From an uncultured Clostridia bacterium (lineage in GTDB: Bacteria; Bacillota; Clostridia; Oscillospirales; Ruminococcaceae): DNA of 64,000 nt. This document shows, piece after piece, positions 16,115 through 24,307 of the stretch (position 1 is the stretch's first letter; every line of letters starts with the position of its first letter). The position numbers were made by a program, and so were the translations under genes. Where the stretch lies: the NCBI GenBank assembly GCA_944382905.1, contig CALWNU010000028.1, forward strand, positions 1-64,000, given 5' to 3'. Under the pieces are notes generated by a model. It saw nothing but the letters and a program-made list of their open reading frames with translations, searched no databases and was not told the DNA's origin.

Positions 16115-17023
16115 TTATTGCAATCGATTCAACAGCATATCGGTTAACTGCATCAAGAACTCGTCCGGAAGAGGCAATTTCTGCAGTGTTTCCATTGCTC
16201 TTTTTGTATAATATTCCGCGGTTTTGCGGGCTTGATCCAGCCCATACAGCGATACAAACGTACTTTTGTGCTTTTCCGCATCGCTTCCAACCGGTTTTCC
16301 CAAAAGGGCCTGATCGCCAGTTATATCCAGTATATCATCAACAATTTGAAATGCCAACCCCAAATCTTTTGCATAATTTTCCGCGGTAACCACCATTTCT
16401 TGCTTTCCGGCCAGCAAACACCCGCAGCTACAGGAAGCTTCCAGCAAAGCGCCGGTTTTCAGCCGGTACATTTCTTCCAGCGCCTGCGGGGAGATAGACT
16501 TGCCTTCGCTTTCCAGGTCGATGACCTGTCCGCCGATCATGCCCCGGTAGCCGGCGCATTGGGCCATCTTTTCCATCGCCGCCAGCACTCTTTCCGACGG
16601 CAAATTTTGGGCCGCCTGCCCTGCCGTCTCAAATGCGCAGGTCAGCAGGCCGTCTCCGGCAAGCAATGCGGCCGCCTCCCCAAACTGGACATGACACGAG
16701 GGTTTTCCTCGCCGGAATGCATCGTCATCCATGCAGGGAAGATCATCGTGGATCAAAGAATAGGCGTGGATCATTTCTATGGCGCAGGCCACGGGCATCG
16801 CATGTTCTGGCATGACGCCAAAAATCCGGGCAAACTCCAGCACCAGCACGGCGCGGATCCGTTTGCCCGCCCCCAACAGCGAATACCGCATTGCCTCAAT
16901 CACCGTTTGATAGCGGCAAGGGGTCAGGGCCAACGCATTGTCCAACGCTTCTTCAATCGCGGTTCGATACTGGTTCAGCTGTTCCGGAAAGGATTGCTCC
17001 TGCTTGGGACTCATCTGGTTCAT
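16115..17023 (-). CDS. ispA: Farnesyl diphosphate synthase (polyprenyl synthetase)
   Basis: A 302-residue trans-prenyltransferase. The first aspartate-rich motif lies in LIHDDLPCMDDDAFRRGKPSCH and the second in QIVDDILDITGD. It condenses IPP with allylic diphosphates, probably to the C15 product given its length and IspA-like sequence. The start at 17023 (a second ATG is at 17014) lies inside xseB, giving a 71-bp overlap. AGAGG is about 12 bp upstream. The xseB-ispA-dxs order is typical. Confidence 0.95.
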   Translation of the reverse strand: MNQMSPKQEQSFPEQLNQYRTAIEEALDNALALTPCRYQTVIEAMRYSLLGAGKRIRAVLVLEFARIFGVMPEHAMPVACAIEMIHAYSLIHDDLPCMDDDAFRRGKPSCHVQFGEAAALLAGDGLLTCAFETAGQAAQNLPSERVLAAMEKMAQCAGYRGMIGGQVIDLESEGKSISPQALEEMYRLKTGALLEASCSCGCLLAGKQEMVVTAENYAKDLGLAFQIVDDILDITGDQALLGKPVGSDAEKHKSTFVSLYGLDQARKTAEYYTKRAMETLQKLPLPDEFLMQLTDMLLNRLQ

Positions 17024-17216
17024 TTTTTGCCATTACCTCTTTCACCCGCAGTTTTGCCTGCTGTAATTTTTCGTTGCAAAAGCGGACCAAAGTGGTCCCC
17101 TCTTCAAAAAGCGCCAACGATTCGTCTAACGTACTTTTCCCACTGTCCAGCAATTGGAGGATTTGTTCGATCCTGTCCATTGCCTGTTCCAGGGTGAGCT
17201 GCTGTGCTTCTCCCAT
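16953..17216 (-). CDS. xseB: Exodeoxyribonuclease VII small subunit
   Basis: An 87-residue XseB. The conserved helical core is LTLEQAMDRIEQILQLLDSG...LDESLALFEEGTTLVRFCNEKL. It binds the large subunit to form the ATP-independent single-strand exonuclease VII. Its ATG overlaps the xseA stop. The C-terminal tail after about residue 65 is poorly conserved and overlaps ispA. Confidence 0.95.
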   Translation of the reverse strand: MGEAQQLTLEQAMDRIEQILQLLDSGKSTLDESLALFEEGTTLVRFCNEKLQQAKLRVKEVMAKNEPDESQAGAILSGTAEPVSNRD

Positions 17217-18490
17217 TACTCTTTTTCCTCCTTTGGCAGAATCCGGGCCGAGGTAGTCCCGTCCGTCATGCGGATGGATACCACATCTCCCGGCGTGAGC
17301 TGCGATACATGAGAAACCGTCTTCCCTTGGAGCGAAACCACGGAAAAACCGCGTGACATCACTTGAAGCGGGCTCAAAGAATCCAAAATCCCCGCCGCCT
17401 TTTTGAGTTTTGCCTGTTCCAACTCCATCTTCGCCTGCATCATGGCGTCCAGCCGGATTTTGCGTTCCTGCAAACGAAGCTGCTCCCGTTCCACCGCATA
17501 ATAAGGCGACCGCAGTGCTTGATGGTTTCGAAATCCTTCGATTTTTGCGCTGAGCGCCGCAAGCTGACTTTGGAACCGGTCGCTCAAATTTCGCTGCCGC
17601 TCAAATTTTCCTTCCAGCATTTGTATCTTGTTTTGCATTTTCTGCGCCATCTGCCTTTCATAGGAAAACAGCTGGAACTGCAGTTGCTTGCTGTCCGGAA
17701 CCGCCAACTCTGCAGCGGCGGACGGAGTGGGCGCTCGTAGGTCTGCGACAAAATCACAAATGGTAAAATCGATTTCATGCCCGACCGCCGAAATCACCGG
17801 CGTGCGGCAAGAGTAAATTTCCCGGGCAAGATTCTCATCGTTAAAGCTCCACAGGTCTTCCACTGACCCGCCGCCTCGCCCGATGATCAAAAGATCGCAC
17901 AGTCCAAGCTGATCCATCTGGCGCACTGCCTGGCAAAGGTCCTGGGCCGATTTTTCCCCCTGGACCAGCACAGAACGGACCAGAACAATCACAGACGGGT
18001 ACCTTCGCTGCAGGATATTCAACATGTCCTGCAACGCCGCCCCCGTTTTTGCGGTAATGATACCGATCACCTGCGGAAAACGTGGAATCGCTTTTTTGTG
18101 CGCTTGGTCAAACAGGCCTTCTTCCGCCAGCTTTTTCTTTAGCTGTTCAAATGCGACGCTAAGATCTCCGGCGCCATCCGGCTGCATTTCGCGGCAATAA
18201 ATCTGATAAACGCCATCCCTTTCATACACGCCGACCTCGCCGCGCACCAGTACGGTCATCCCGTTTTCCGGCGTAAACCGGACTTTAGACGCATAGCTGC
18301 GAAACATAACCGCTTTGATTGCCGCATCCTTCTCTTTTAACGTAAAGTAAAAATGCCCGGAAGCATACTGTCCTTTGAAATTCGAAATCTCCCCGCGCAG
18401 AAACACATCCTTCAATAAAAGGTTTTGGTCGAATAGGGATTTGATATACCGGTTCAGCTGCGAAACAGTCAATACGGAATCTTTTGGCAT
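17216..18490 (-). CDS. xseA: Exodeoxyribonuclease VII large subunit
   Basis: A 424-residue XseA. The N-terminal OB domain (VLTVSQLNRYIKSLF, LRGEISNFKG..SGHFYFTLKE) is followed by the catalytic domain with GIITAKTGAALQDM, IIGRGGGSVEDLWSFNDE and AVGHEIDFTICDFVADLRAPTPS split over two stretches. A coiled-coil region precedes the C-terminal end. The start is the ATG at 18490 (MPKDSVLTV). The frame is open to 18580, but that part lies inside the upstream gene. Confidence 0.97.
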   Translation of the reverse strand: MPKDSVLTVSQLNRYIKSLFDQNLLLKDVFLRGEISNFKGQYASGHFYFTLKEKDAAIKAVMFRSYASKVRFTPENGMTVLVRGEVGVYERDGVYQIYCREMQPDGAGDLSVAFEQLKKKLAEEGLFDQAHKKAIPRFPQVIGIITAKTGAALQDMLNILQRRYPSVIVLVRSVLVQGEKSAQDLCQAVRQMDQLGLCDLLIIGRGGGSVEDLWSFNDENLAREIYSCRTPVISAVGHEIDFTICDFVADLRAPTPSAAAELAVPDSKQLQFQLFSYERQMAQKMQNKIQMLEGKFERQRNLSDRFQSQLAALSAKIEGFRNHQALRSPYYAVEREQLRLQERKIRLDAMMQAKMELEQAKLKKAAGILDSLSPLQVMSRGFSVVSLQGKTVSHVSQLTPGDVVSIRMTDGTTSARILPKEEKE

Positions 18491-18491
18491 A

Positions 18492-19430
18492 CTACAACCC
18501 CCGTCCTGTCCGCGCGGCCAGCACTGCAATGCCCGCCGCATTATCGCTGGAAAAAACCGGCGGGCAGAATACCCCGCCAAACCGTTGTTGGAGCACCTTG
18601 CGAAGATATTGGTTGGACATCACACCGCCAGCATACAAAAGCGGGTAATTTCCATACTGGTCCAAAACCGCTTTGGTCATGGTAGAAATGGATTCTGCCA
18701 AAAAGACCAGGCAATACTTGGCTATGTCTGCAGCTGCCGCACCGCGCTCCAGCATGGCGCGGCACTGATTCTCCACGCCGGACAGGCTGCAATCGCATCC
18801 TTTTCTCGCCACTTTGACCACAAACTCTTTGTCGCTTTGTTGAGCCAGCTCTTCCAGCTGCCGCCCGGCGGGAAATGGAAGTCCCAGCATCTTCCCCACC
18901 CGATCGACAGCCTGTCCAGCTTTCAGGTCCAAAGATCCGGCAATTTTTTGAATCTGCATCCTGCTGCCATCAGGTGTGACCATCAACCCTTCCGTGGTTC
19001 CGCCGGAAACATGGAACGCGAGAAACGGCCGGTCCAGCCAATCCAAATGTCCCGAGCCATATAATGCGGCAGCCACATGCCCTTCTTGATGCGAAAAGGG
19101 GTACCACGGGATCCTTAAGACGGAGGCTAAGGTCTTTGCCTGGGATATCCCGGCCAAAAAACAGGGCATATAGGAATCCTGCCGCCGCCTTGGCTGGGTA
19201 GAAACGCCAATCCCCGACAACACCGTTTCCGGTTCCTGCGACCAAACCAACTGCACCAATTCCGGCAGCTGCCGCACATGCTGAAATAGCGCGTCGCTTT
19301 GCCGAAGCCCCAACGCCCCATCCGGGACGCTCAGCAGCTTTTTCTGCTGTACAAGCCGCTGGGATTTGGTATGGAACAGCGCCACAGACGTCGTATAATT
19401 ACTGGTATCGATTCCTAGAAAAACGCCCAT
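18492..19430 (-). CDS. TsaD/Kae1-like paralogue (peptidase M22 family)
   Basis: A 312-residue ASKHA-fold protein resembling TsaD but shorter than the usual 335-345 residues and divergent. It keeps the metal-site histidines in SHQEGHVAAALY (around residues 113-124), a nucleotide loop FHVSGGTTE and a C-terminal DNAAGIAV aspartate. The canonical TsaD makes t6A37 in tRNA. This nusB-linked relative has no known specific role as far as I can say. Its start overlaps the nusB stop (TAATG). Either it is a second t6A-type enzyme or it has drifted to another task; residue retention argues for a working nucleotide and metal site. Confidence 0.85.
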   Translation of the reverse strand: MGVFLGIDTSNYTTSVALFHTKSQRLVQQKKLLSVPDGALGLRQSDALFQHVRQLPELVQLVWSQEPETVLSGIGVSTQPRRRQDSYMPCFLAGISQAKTLASVLRIPWYPFSHQEGHVAAALYGSGHLDWLDRPFLAFHVSGGTTEGLMVTPDGSRMQIQKIAGSLDLKAGQAVDRVGKMLGLPFPAGRQLEELAQQSDKEFVVKVARKGCDCSLSGVENQCRAMLERGAAAADIAKYCLVFLAESISTMTKAVLDQYGNYPLLYAGGVMSNQYLRKVLQQRFGGVFCPPVFSSDNAAGIAVLAARTGRGL

Positions 19431-19855
19431 TATGCTTCCTCATCCAATGTAACCGGTTCCGTTTTTTCCGCGCGCGAAACAGCGCCCAACACTCCGTTGA
19501 CAAACGAGGAATCTTCTTCCCCGCCAAATTTTTTGGCCAATTCCACCGCTTCATTGATGGAAACGCTTTCGGGAATCGAGTCTTCATACCACATTTCATA
19601 CAAAGCCAGGCGCAGCAATGCCAGCGAAACTTTGGAAATGCGATTCTTTTTCCATTTGGTCGCGTATTGTTCCACGATTAGATCGATCTTTTGCACCTGG
19701 TCGATGGTATTTTTCGCCAAAGAATAGGCGAACGGATCGATTTCCAATTCTCTTCCTTCCACTGCGTTCGCGATCATGTCGTCTACCGATTCCCCGGAAA
19801 AAGAGAACTCAAAAATCAGGAAAAAAGCTTCTTCCCTTGCTTTACGCCGTGTCAT
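19430..19855 (-). CDS. nusB: Transcription antitermination factor NusB
   Basis: A 141-residue all-helical NusB with the typical MTRRKAREEAFFLIFE start and the C-terminal SVSINEAVELAKKFGGEEDSSFVNGVLGAV signature, quoted here in two joined parts. It binds boxA RNA with S10 and promotes rRNA antitermination. It begins the long minus-strand operon down to 8694. No separate promoter is evident in the 69-bp gap, so transcription may come through the asp23 terminator. Confidence 0.96.
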   Translation of the reverse strand: MTRRKAREEAFFLIFEFSFSGESVDDMIANAVEGRELEIDPFAYSLAKNTIDQVQKIDLIVEQYATKWKKNRISKVSLALLRLALYEMWYEDSIPESVSINEAVELAKKFGGEEDSSFVNGVLGAVSRAEKTEPVTLDEEA

Positions 19856-19884
19856 ACGATTCCTCCCATATGTCTTTTCAACAA

Positions 19885-19919
19885 GAAAAATAAGCCCTCC
19901 GCGCTTGGGAGGGCTTATG
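19885..19919 (-). terminator. Terminator after asp23
   Basis: A 9-bp stem (AAGCCCTCC with GGAGGGCTT, loop CAAGCGC on the minus strand) is followed by ATTTTTCTTG. It sits between asp23 and nusB and may be leaky, since nusB lacks an obvious promoter of its own. Confidence 0.85.
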
Positions 19920-19924
19920 TTCCA

Positions 19925-20293
19925 TTACTGAGCCGCTGACTCGCCAAAAGTAATGCCCGCCACGAAAACATTCACCTTTGCTACAACGATCCCGGTCATA
20001 TTCTGTACTGCGCTTTTCACGCTCTTCTGAATTTTCTCACAAACCACCGGGATTTTTGCTCCATATTTTAAGTTTACATAGACATCGATCACCGCCACAT
20101 CGTCATTCATTTCGATATTGATCGATTTGGTGGTCTGCGCTTTTGTCAGAAATTTTTTTAAATTGACAGAGGCGGGGCAATACGCCATGGAAGCCACTCC
20201 GTCGATTTCCTTCGTGGCATAGTTGGCAATGGTTGCGACAACCTCTTGCGAAATTTTCAAATTGCCAACGGTTTCAAGTTTCTCTCGTTCCAT
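19925..20293 (-). CDS. Asp23/Gls24 family envelope-stress protein
   Basis: A 122-residue Asp23-family protein with NLKISQEVVATIANYATKEIDGV at the N-terminus and the DVYVNLKYGAKIPVV strand typical of the fold. Relatives sit at the membrane and respond to cell-envelope stress. In Bacillus the YqhY member lies next to nusB, as here. ATG 20293 is preferred over the TTG one codon earlier because AGGAGGG lies 6 bp upstream of it. Confidence 0.92.
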   Translation of the reverse strand: MEREKLETVGNLKISQEVVATIANYATKEIDGVASMAYCPASVNLKKFLTKAQTTKSINIEMNDDVAVIDVYVNLKYGAKIPVVCEKIQKSVKSAVQNMTGIVVAKVNVFVAGITFGESAAQ

Positions 20294-20417
20294 CAAAATC
20301 CCTCCTGCTGCCGGGCGTCCGCCGGCAAAATTTCCTATGCAAACAAAAGCTTTTCAAACTGCTGTGCATCGCGTTGGTTTCAAAGGAAAATCCGTGTTTC
20401 CAAACAGATACAGTTAC

Positions 20418-20445
20418 ATTATACCACAAAAAATGGGAGACACAA
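20418..20445 (-). promoter_or_regulatory. Promoter of asp23 (and possibly the nusB operon)
   Basis: On the minus strand TATAAT (20423-20418) lies 16 bp from TTGTGT (20445-20440). The leader to the asp23 ATG is about 115 bp and holds no element I recognise. Together with the spoIIIAH terminator it accounts for the 308-bp gap 20294-20601. Confidence 0.7.
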
Positions 20446-20515
20446 CCTACAAATCAAAACATTTCGAAAGTTTTCTTTGAATTTTTTGCTTCCTACACCT
20501 TCCTTTTCTTCCGGC

Positions 20516-20554
20516 AAAAAAAAGATCCCGGCGCCAGCCAACGGTACCGGGATC
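20516..20554 (-). terminator. Terminator after spoIIIAH
   Basis: An 8-bp stem GATCCCGG/CCGGGATC (20524-20531 and 20547-20554) is followed on the minus strand by eight T residues (20523-20516). It ends the spoIIIAC-AH transcript. Confidence 0.88.
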
Positions 20555-20601
20555 ATTTTGGGATATGCAAAAAAGTGGCAAAAACGGTGCGGACGCCAAG
20601 A

Positions 20602-21162
20602 TCACTGGGCCTCGGTAATCGAAATGTTTTCTTCCAGTGCGCCGGTTTCCGAGATGAGGATATCGGTGATCTGGGCTACTTCCTCTTTGAGCAGGCCATT
20701 GGTTTTGATGATCGCATCCACCCGATCTCCGTCAATGTATACCATACAGTCGGAAAATCCCTTGGCCTTGATCATATTTTCAATTTTCCCCTCGGTTTCA
20801 ATGGCCTCTGCCACCCCGGCCGCTTTTACGGCAAGCTGGGATTTTTGTTCCTCTGTCAGGGAAGAATCCTGGAACATTTGCGTCAGGGTATCGATGGCGT
20901 TGTCACGGGACTGCTGCCTGGTCAGGCGGGCTTCGCTAAAGAACGTGCTGCCGGCGGCATTTACCTCCAGTTCATTTTCTTCCGTATCTGCATCGGCATC
21001 TACATACTGCGCATCTCCGTAATTCTTCCCGGTCTCCAGCTGGTCTGTGATGGAAAAACCGCCCTCTTTACCGCCGAATGTCCAGTTCAGGTATACCGCA
21101 ATGCCCAGCACCAGCACCAAGGCCGCCAGAATAATATGTCTTTTTCCCAAAATCATGTTCAT
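20602..21162 (-). CDS. spoIIIAH: Stage III sporulation protein AH
   Basis: A 186-residue protein with one N-terminal membrane helix (HIILAALVLVLGIAVYLNW, about residues 8-26), an acidic linker and a C-terminal domain of the ring-building YscJ/FliF-like type (ARLTRQQSRDNAIDTL, DRVDAIIKTNGL). SpoIIIAH in the mother-cell membrane pairs with forespore SpoIIQ to form the feeding-tube channel. The ATG at 21162 has GGAGG 7 bp upstream. It is the last gene of the spoIIIA set. Confidence 0.95.
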   Translation of the reverse strand: MNMILGKRHIILAALVLVLGIAVYLNWTFGGKEGGFSITDQLETGKNYGDAQYVDADADTEENELEVNAAGSTFFSEARLTRQQSRDNAIDTLTQMFQDSSLTEEQKSQLAVKAAGVAEAIETEGKIENMIKAKGFSDCMVYIDGDRVDAIIKTNGLLKEEVAQITDILISETGALEENISITEAQ

Positions 21163-21184
21163 GATCGTTCCTCCGTTCATTGTT

Positions 21185-21775
21185 TTATTTTGAGGGGGCT
21201 GTCAACTGTGCGACATACACCCGATTGGACGATATTCCCAACGCGCAAGTAATGGCGTTGACGACCTGTTCGGTTACGGAGGCGTCATGCGCCCCTTCGC
21301 ATACGACAACGACCCCTCGTACCGTCGGTTCCAGCTGTTTTTGAATCAGTGGCTGTTCCTCTCCGTTTTTGCTGACTAAAATATACGTCTGTTCGCTGTT
21401 GTCTTTTTCTCGTAGTGTTTTGACATCGCCTCCATCATAGTCTTTTGTGGTATCGGTGTTGGTGATTTCTTCCTGAAGATAGACGTATTCCACTCCACTT
21501 TCCAGCGTAACCCACACCTGGGCCTCTCCCACCCCTTGGATTCGGCTTACCAAATCGTATATTTTTTCCTCTGTCTGCCGGCAAAACGTTTCGTTATCCG
21601 CCGTCACCGGCTGAGCATTTTGCGGCGTATCGGAACCCTGTGGAAAAATTTCTGAAAATAAAATCAACAAAATGCCGGCAAGCCCGGCTAAGAGGATCCA
21701 TTTAATCTTTTTGTCACCGGAAAACAATCCCTCCGCCTTTTTCCACCATGTCAAAATCCGATTTTCTTGGCTCAT
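21185..21775 (-). CDS. spoIIIAG: Stage III sporulation protein AG
   Basis: A 196-residue protein with an N-terminal membrane helix (IKWILLAGLAGILLILF) and a soluble ring-forming domain (RIQGVGEAQVWVTLESG, PTVRGVVVVCEGA). SpoIIIAG forms a large oligomeric ring in the channel between mother cell and forespore. It overlaps spoIIIAF by 4 bp and ends 22 bp before the spoIIIAH start. Confidence 0.95.
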   Translation of the reverse strand: MSQENRILTWWKKAEGLFSGDKKIKWILLAGLAGILLILFSEIFPQGSDTPQNAQPVTADNETFCRQTEEKIYDLVSRIQGVGEAQVWVTLESGVEYVYLQEEITNTDTTKDYDGGDVKTLREKDNSEQTYILVSKNGEEQPLIQKQLEPTVRGVVVVCEGAHDASVTEQVVNAITCALGISSNRVYVAQLTAPSK

Positions 21776-22266
21776 GCCACGTCCCCGCCCTCCACTTGAA
21801 TTTCTGGCGTTATCCCTGTTCCATCCTGCACAATACGGGAAACCGTTTCTGTCGCGTCCCCGAATTCTTCTCCCAGGCGGATGGATAGACTGCTAATATA
21901 TATGTTCGAATCTTCCCCAACATGTACCATTACCTGAATTTCTTTGGGGAAAATTTCTTGTTCTTCCAGCAAATCGGCAACGATGGACCGAACATTTTCG
22001 GCAAATGCCTGCGCCGTCTGTCTGTCGATTTCCTGCGTCAGCTGCTCGGACGACAGTTGCGGGGACAAATCTACAGAAATCTCCGCCGAATCAGGCCATG
22101 CGGCAAGGCCTTTGGCAAAAGGAGAAACCACGCAGCAGACAAAAAACAGCCCGATGACACACCGCAAGGCTTTTTGAATGGTTCCTTCTGGGGCGGCCAG
22201 CTGGGCAACGGACGCCGCAATCGCAGCCGCGCAAACCGCCGCCGCCCAAATGCGAATGGTCTGCAT
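21772..22266 (-). CDS. spoIIIAF: Stage III sporulation protein AF
   Basis: A 164-residue protein with two N-terminal membrane helices (IWAAAVCAAAIAASVAQL and ALRCVIGLFFVCCVVSPF) and a soluble C-terminal domain with repeated IQVMVHVGEDSNIYISSL-like strands. It is a channel component of the mother-cell SpoIIIA complex. It follows spoIIIAE by 1 bp. Confidence 0.93.
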   Translation of the reverse strand: MQTIRIWAAAVCAAAIAASVAQLAAPEGTIQKALRCVIGLFFVCCVVSPFAKGLAAWPDSAEISVDLSPQLSSEQLTQEIDRQTAQAFAENVRSIVADLLEEQEIFPKEIQVMVHVGEDSNIYISSLSIRLGEEFGDATETVSRIVQDGTGITPEIQVEGGDVA

Positions 22267-22267
22267 A

Positions 22268-23422
22268 TTATCCTCCTGTCCCGACGATCAACATAACGGT
22301 CGTTGAAATAATGAATAAAAGTCCAAACAGCAATGTGATGGACATCAGCAACCCAAGGGCAGAGGCGGTTCCTTCCAGCACCTTGGCCGCTGTCTGCGCC
22401 CCCATCAGCTGGCCTGCCAACACCGCGGCCTGCATCACCAAATACCAGCAGACGATCTCCAAAAATACCGGCAAAAAGGTAAATGCCGCAACGAGGATGC
22501 CATAGGCGCCCACCGAAGTTTTCAGTAGCTTCAAACAAGCCTGGGCTGTGACCAGCGCATCCGAAAGCGCGCTGCCAATCACTGGGACAAAACTGCTCGC
22601 CATAAATTTCGCCGTTTTGACGGTTACCGTATCAGCGCTGGCTGCCACGATGCTTTGCACCCCCAACAGGCCGACATAGATCGTGAGAATCAGGCCCAGA
22701 GCCCAGTTTAAAAATTTTTTAACGGTTTTTGCAATTTGGTCCAGATGCAGATCCGGCGACAGTGCGGCGGTAAAGCAAAACGCCAGGTAAATGCCGATGA
22801 TCGGGACCAAAATTTGAGAAGCGGCCTGCCCTACCACCTGCGAAGCGCCAAACAGCAGCAGATGGTACACGCCGGCGGATATGGGTTGGCCTCCTGCGGT
22901 GAGAATCCCGCAAAAAACCGGAATGAAGCCGTTCATAAACTGGGAACCTTGCAAAATGGCCTGGGAAGCCTTTTGGATGCAGTTGGTAACCGGCTCCAAA
23001 ACAGCCGTTACCAGGCAAAGCACGGCAACACCGCTGAAAACTTGGCTGAGTCCCTGGGCGTGAAATCCTGTTTTTAAGGCGTCCATGGCGGCGCAAAGAA
23101 GGATGACCGCAATCAGGCTGCCCAGTAAAATCAGTGGCGCGCGGACAGTCTGAGAAATTAGTGTTTTCCCCACCTGCCACAACTGGGCAGGCGTCATGGA
23201 AAGAAGCGTCCGGTAATCCAGATCTTGCAAATGAATTTCTTGCAGCAGCGTTTTTGCTTGTTCCGGAACCCATTCTTCCAGTTCCCCGGCGCCGGAAGCT
23301 TCTACCTGAGATTGATAATTTTCGTCCGTAGTCTGCTCCGGAACCTCTTCCGCCCATACCACCGGCAAAAAAATCAGAAAACAGGCTAAGAATACAAAGA
23401 ATCCGATGATTTTACGTCCCAT
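22268..23422 (-). CDS. spoIIIAE: Stage III sporulation protein AE
   Basis: A 384-residue polytopic membrane protein with an N-terminal signal segment (IIGFFVFLACFLIFLPVVWA) and about seven later helices. Conserved stretches include ASSFVPVIGSALSDAL and ETV-type channel segments found in the family. SpoIIIAE is the core membrane component of the SpoIIIA complex. It begins 9 bp after spoIIIAD. Confidence 0.95.
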   Translation of the reverse strand: MGRKIIGFFVFLACFLIFLPVVWAEEVPEQTTDENYQSQVEASGAGELEEWVPEQAKTLLQEIHLQDLDYRTLLSMTPAQLWQVGKTLISQTVRAPLILLGSLIAVILLCAAMDALKTGFHAQGLSQVFSGVAVLCLVTAVLEPVTNCIQKASQAILQGSQFMNGFIPVFCGILTAGGQPISAGVYHLLLFGASQVVGQAASQILVPIIGIYLAFCFTAALSPDLHLDQIAKTVKKFLNWALGLILTIYVGLLGVQSIVAASADTVTVKTAKFMASSFVPVIGSALSDALVTAQACLKLLKTSVGAYGILVAAFTFLPVFLEIVCWYLVMQAAVLAGQLMGAQTAAKVLEGTASALGLLMSITLLFGLLFIISTTVMLIVGTGG

Positions 23423-23431
23423 TTTGATCCT

Positions 23432-23830
23432 CTATCCCATAATCAATTTGTTGACAATTTCCAATAATTTTCCAAATAAAGGCAATCCCAACGCCAACAC
23501 CGTGATTTTACCGGCCAATTCGATTTTGGAGCCGATGGCCGTCTCTCCCTGGTCACGGCATGCGTCGCTTGCCAGTTGGGTCAAATAGCAAACGCCCAGG
23601 CTTTTGACTAAAATCCCGATGTAGCCGGCGGATAACCCTGCCTGGTCTAGGATTTGTTTCATTTGTTCAAATACGGGAAACAGCTGGGTACACAGCATGG
23701 AAATGATCAAGATTCCAACCGCCAACGAGACAAGCGTCGCATATTCGGGCTTGTATTGCCGCAGCAAAACAGCGGTGATCATGCCAACCAGCCCGATCCC
23801 GATGATACTGGTCCACTCCATCCCGCTCAC
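23432..23830 (-). CDS. spoIIIAD: Stage III sporulation protein AD
   Basis: A 132-residue membrane protein with four hydrophobic segments. The closing half GILVKSLGVCYLTQLASDACRD and ALGLPLFGKLLEIV is typical of the family. It resembles SpoIIIAC in its second half. It overlaps spoIIIAC by 4 bp (ATGA). Confidence 0.95.
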   Translation of the reverse strand: MSGMEWTSIIGIGLVGMITAVLLRQYKPEYATLVSLAVGILIISMLCTQLFPVFEQMKQILDQAGLSAGYIGILVKSLGVCYLTQLASDACRDQGETAIGSKIELAGKITVLALGLPLFGKLLEIVNKLIMG

Positions 23831-24024
23831 CCCAGTCCGAAAATGGTTTTCACCGTTTCGAATAAGGTATTGATTTCGTTGATAATCATCATCAAAACGA
23901 CAATCAGGCCGGCAAGCGTGGTCATCATCGCCTGCTCTTCCCTGCCGGAGCGAATCAGCACCTGGTTGAGTACCGCTACAATGATCCCGATGGCGGCAAT
24001 TTTAAAAATCAGATCGACATCCAT
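23827..24024 (-). CDS. spoIIIAC: Stage III sporulation protein AC
   Basis: A 65-residue protein with two membrane helices (IFKIAAIGIIVAVLNQVLIR and MMTTLAGLIVVLMMIINEI), the normal size. The ATG at 24024 follows GGAGGAAGAAAGC; the frame is open to 24171 but the upstream part is not SpoIIIAC-like. It heads the AC-AH block, which here is physically separated from spoIIIAA-AB by three genes on the other strand. It must therefore have its own promoter somewhere in 24025-24307. Confidence 0.93.
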   Translation of the reverse strand: MDVDLIFKIAAIGIIVAVLNQVLIRSGREEQAMMTTLAGLIVVLMMIINEINTLFETVKTIFGLG

Positions 24025-24307
24025 GCTTTCTTCCTCCTTCCGTTTTTGCGCCGTGGCGATTGTGCCAGGCGTCCAATCCTGATAAATAGCAGTCGACCGG
24101 TACGGCTGAGCAATCTTCCTGTCCGTATGGTCCTTTCGTTCGTCCTCTGCCTTATAGATATGCCTGTCCATTCCATTTCAGAACTGCTTTTTTCTCGAAA
24201 GGATTGTTTCGGCGGCCAAGATATTGTAAGATAGAATTAAACTGCAGCTAAGCGAAACAACGCAGCAAACCACTGCCGTTGGATTCGGCTGGGAGAAGAG
24301 GGCAGAC
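24025..24307. other. Divergent intergenic region spoIIIAC / TrmH-type gene
   Basis: These 283 bp hold a plus-strand promoter for the TrmH-type gene (24204-24232). A mother-cell promoter for spoIIIAC is expected on the minus strand. A GGCATATC that resembles a sigma-E -35 box is at 24157-24164, but the matching -10 box is poor, so I do not call it. Confidence 0.5.
24204..24232 (+). promoter_or_regulatory. Promoter of the TrmH-type gene
   Basis: TTGTTT (24204-24209) and TAAGAT (24227-24232) are 17 bp apart. The leader to the ATG is about 70 bp. Confidence 0.55.

Noticed and set aside
18581..18650. rRNA or other large RNA genes in the window
   Set aside because: No rRNA-like conserved segments were seen; the only RNA genes supported are three tRNAs, two T-box leaders and the candidate RNA upstream of the MBOAT gene.
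24025..24180. Sigma-E promoter for spoIIIAC
   Set aside because: A GGCATATC resembles a -35 box, but no CATACAnT-like -10 box follows at 14 bp. I could not call it with confidence.
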